This document shows, one piece after another, positions 62,969-64,000 of a stretch of DNA of 64,000 nt (the first letter of the stretch is position 1; each line of letters opens with the position of its first letter). The notes beneath the pieces are model-generated. The model saw nothing but the letters and a program-made list of their open reading frames with translations, was not told where the DNA came from and ran no database searches. Location of the stretch: NCBI RefSeq assembly GCF_037477895.1, contig NZ_CP132744.1:930001-994000 (forward strand), read 5' to 3'. A program made the translations under genes and the position numbers. The stretch is from Mycetohabitans endofungorum. GTDB lineage: Bacteria; Pseudomonadota; Gammaproteobacteria; Burkholderiales; Burkholderiaceae.

Positions 62969-62983
62969 TTGTGCAGTGCACAA
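62969..62983. promoter_or_regulatory. Palindromic operator candidate, distal copy
   Basis: TTGTGCAGTGCACAA is a perfect 7-1-7 palindrome just upstream of the -35 element. Its centre is 57 bases from that of the proximal copy. Confidence 0.5.
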
Positions 62984-63428
62984 ATCAGGCTTCAGCTTAA
63001 TAAACAAGTGTTTAGCGGCGTAAGCCGATGGGGCCGCAGCCAGCGCGGCTCGCTCAACGCAGCGTCTCAGCACACCGCGCTTCGCCTGGTCGGGATGTAC
63101 ACGCACCGTTGTGTGTCAATTTCGAGAACGTTTGAGTCATTGATTTGTTGTAGCGCGGCGCGCGACGAGAAAGGCATCTTTGTGCTGTCTCGAGGCAAAC
63201 CTGGTTCAACATCGGTGGCACCAAACCGTTAAGTCGGAGGTAGGCACCGTTAAGCGACGGTGTAGCGAACTACCGTACGCGCCTGATTACTGATTTCAAT
63301 TACACTGCAAGGCTCGATTGTCTGCCCTGAACGCCTGACAGGTCTTGGATGAAGTATTGGCGATAAGTGCCTAATAGGTTAGTCATTCCGGGCTTGGCTA
63401 CACTTTCGGAAATCCGGTCATAACACGA
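62984..63428. other. Gap between phasin promoter and PBP gene
   Basis: No gene is supported. The 3' part should contain the promoter of the PBP7-like gene; no -35/-10 pair was chosen. Confidence 0.3.
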
Positions 63429-64000
63429 ATGAAAAGCACCTTGTTTTCGTCGTTGAAAGGCATCTGTGTCGCTGCCTTTGGCACGGCGTTGTCCATCGCC
63501 GGCTCAGCCATGCTGATGGCTGCGCTGGTCGCGCCGGCCAACGCGTATGCCGTCACCGCCGCGAAGGAAGCACGCGAATCCCGTGCGCGCCATGCTACCG
63601 CCGGCAAAGGTGGCAAGGCATGGACTGCGAAGCACCCGTCCAGGACCCGGCAAGCCCGCGCCGCGCGCTCGAGCAAGGTGGTGCGGCAGGCCGCCGCGCA
63701 GCCGTCGAAACGGCGCGTGTCGGCGCGGCTGAAGGGCCGTACGCACCATGCGGCCGTGCGCCGGGTCGCGTACCAGCCCAGGCCCGCAGTAGGCGCGTTC
63801 ACGCTGCAGTCCGACGGCAGCGTGGCGTTGCGCTCGACGGTGGGCTTCATGGTCGATCAGAACACCGGTGAGGTACTGTACGACAAGAACTCGGCGTCAG
63901 TCGTGCCGATCGCGTCGATCACGAAGCTGATGACCGCGATGGTCGTGCTGGATTCGAAGGCACCGCTCAATGAGAGGCTGACGGTGACCGACGAGGACCG
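63429..64000 (+). CDS. D-alanyl-D-alanine endopeptidase (PBP7/PbpG-type), partial
   Basis: The gene starts with ATG at 63429 and runs off the window after 190 codons. A signal peptide (basic MKSTLFSSLKG, hydrophobic AFGTALSIAGSAMLMAALVA, cleavage near ANA at about residue 39) is followed by an 80-residue Arg/Lys/Ala-rich basic linker. The start of an S11 peptidase domain comes next: VGFMVDQNTGEVLYDKN and the SITKLM motif with the active-site Ser. PBP7-type enzymes cut DD-crosslinks in peptidoglycan in the periplasm. The long basic linker may bind the wall or membrane. Because only the first half of the catalytic domain is visible, DacA-type carboxypeptidase activity cannot be excluded. Confidence 0.85.
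   Translation, partial: MKSTLFSSLKGICVAAFGTALSIAGSAMLMAALVAPANAYAVTAAKEARESRARHATAGKGGKAWTAKHPSRTRQARAARSSKVVRQAAAQPSKRRVSARLKGRTHHAAVRRVAYQPRPAVGAFTLQSDGSVALRSTVGFMVDQNTGEVLYDKNSASVVPIASITKLMTAMVVLDSKAPLNERLTVTDED

Overview
The window looks like a chromosomal segment of a beta-proteobacterium of the Burkholderia group. The best guess is an endofungal symbiont close to Mycetohabitans (formerly Burkholderia) rhizoxinica. The basis is recognition of protein families and gene order (glnA-ntrB-ntrC, FixJ/FixL-like pair next to aceE-aceF-lpdA, phasin, MdtABC), a GC-rich core, and an unusual density of broken genes and insertion-sequence relics. No database search was run.

Layout. 1-8.8 kb is accessory DNA: an unrecognised secreted-looking protein, an intact IS701-type element with target duplication, an intact IS5-type element with a -1 frameshift, a YqjD/YqjE/DUF3318 envelope operon, IS3 and IS630 relics, and an AT-rich periplasmic copper-chaperone-like gene. 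8.8-16.7 kb holds an orphan molybdopterin oxidoreductase, tRNA-Pro, a dead sixA, an OlsB-like acyltransferase, a LysM/M23 lipoprotein, an aldose epimerase and uppP. 16.8-21.1 kb has a tRNA-Arg with a degenerate neighbour, a lipoprotein of unknown function, a dead manganese catalase with a small intact neighbour, and an MFS exporter.

21.5-28.7 kb is the most unusual part. It holds a 933-residue effector-like protein, a LysR/pirin deletion scar, a 5'-truncated harpin-like gene beside an IS481 element that lacks a target duplication, a harpin plus lytic-transglycosylase fusion (HopP1-like) behind a perfect TTCG-N16-TTCG hrpII-type box, and an unrecognised protein with hexapeptide repeats. These look like satellites of a type III secretion regulon whose machinery lies outside the window. 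28.7-36.5 kb is the mdtABC RND efflux operon.

37-44.9 kb is nitrogen control. glnA has a recognisable NtrC site and sigma-54 promoter. It is now separated from ntrB-ntrC by about 2 kb holding an IS110 relic, an H-NS-like gene, a yefM-yoeB remnant and the 3' end of a group II intron that abuts ntrB. xth follows. 44.9-47.5 kb is sparse accessory DNA. 47.5-64 kb is core metabolism: cytosine deaminase, oligopeptidase A, folD, a two-component pair divergent from the pyruvate dehydrogenase operon, a phasin with a strong promoter flanked by paired palindromes, and the start of a penicillin-binding endopeptidase cut by the window edge.
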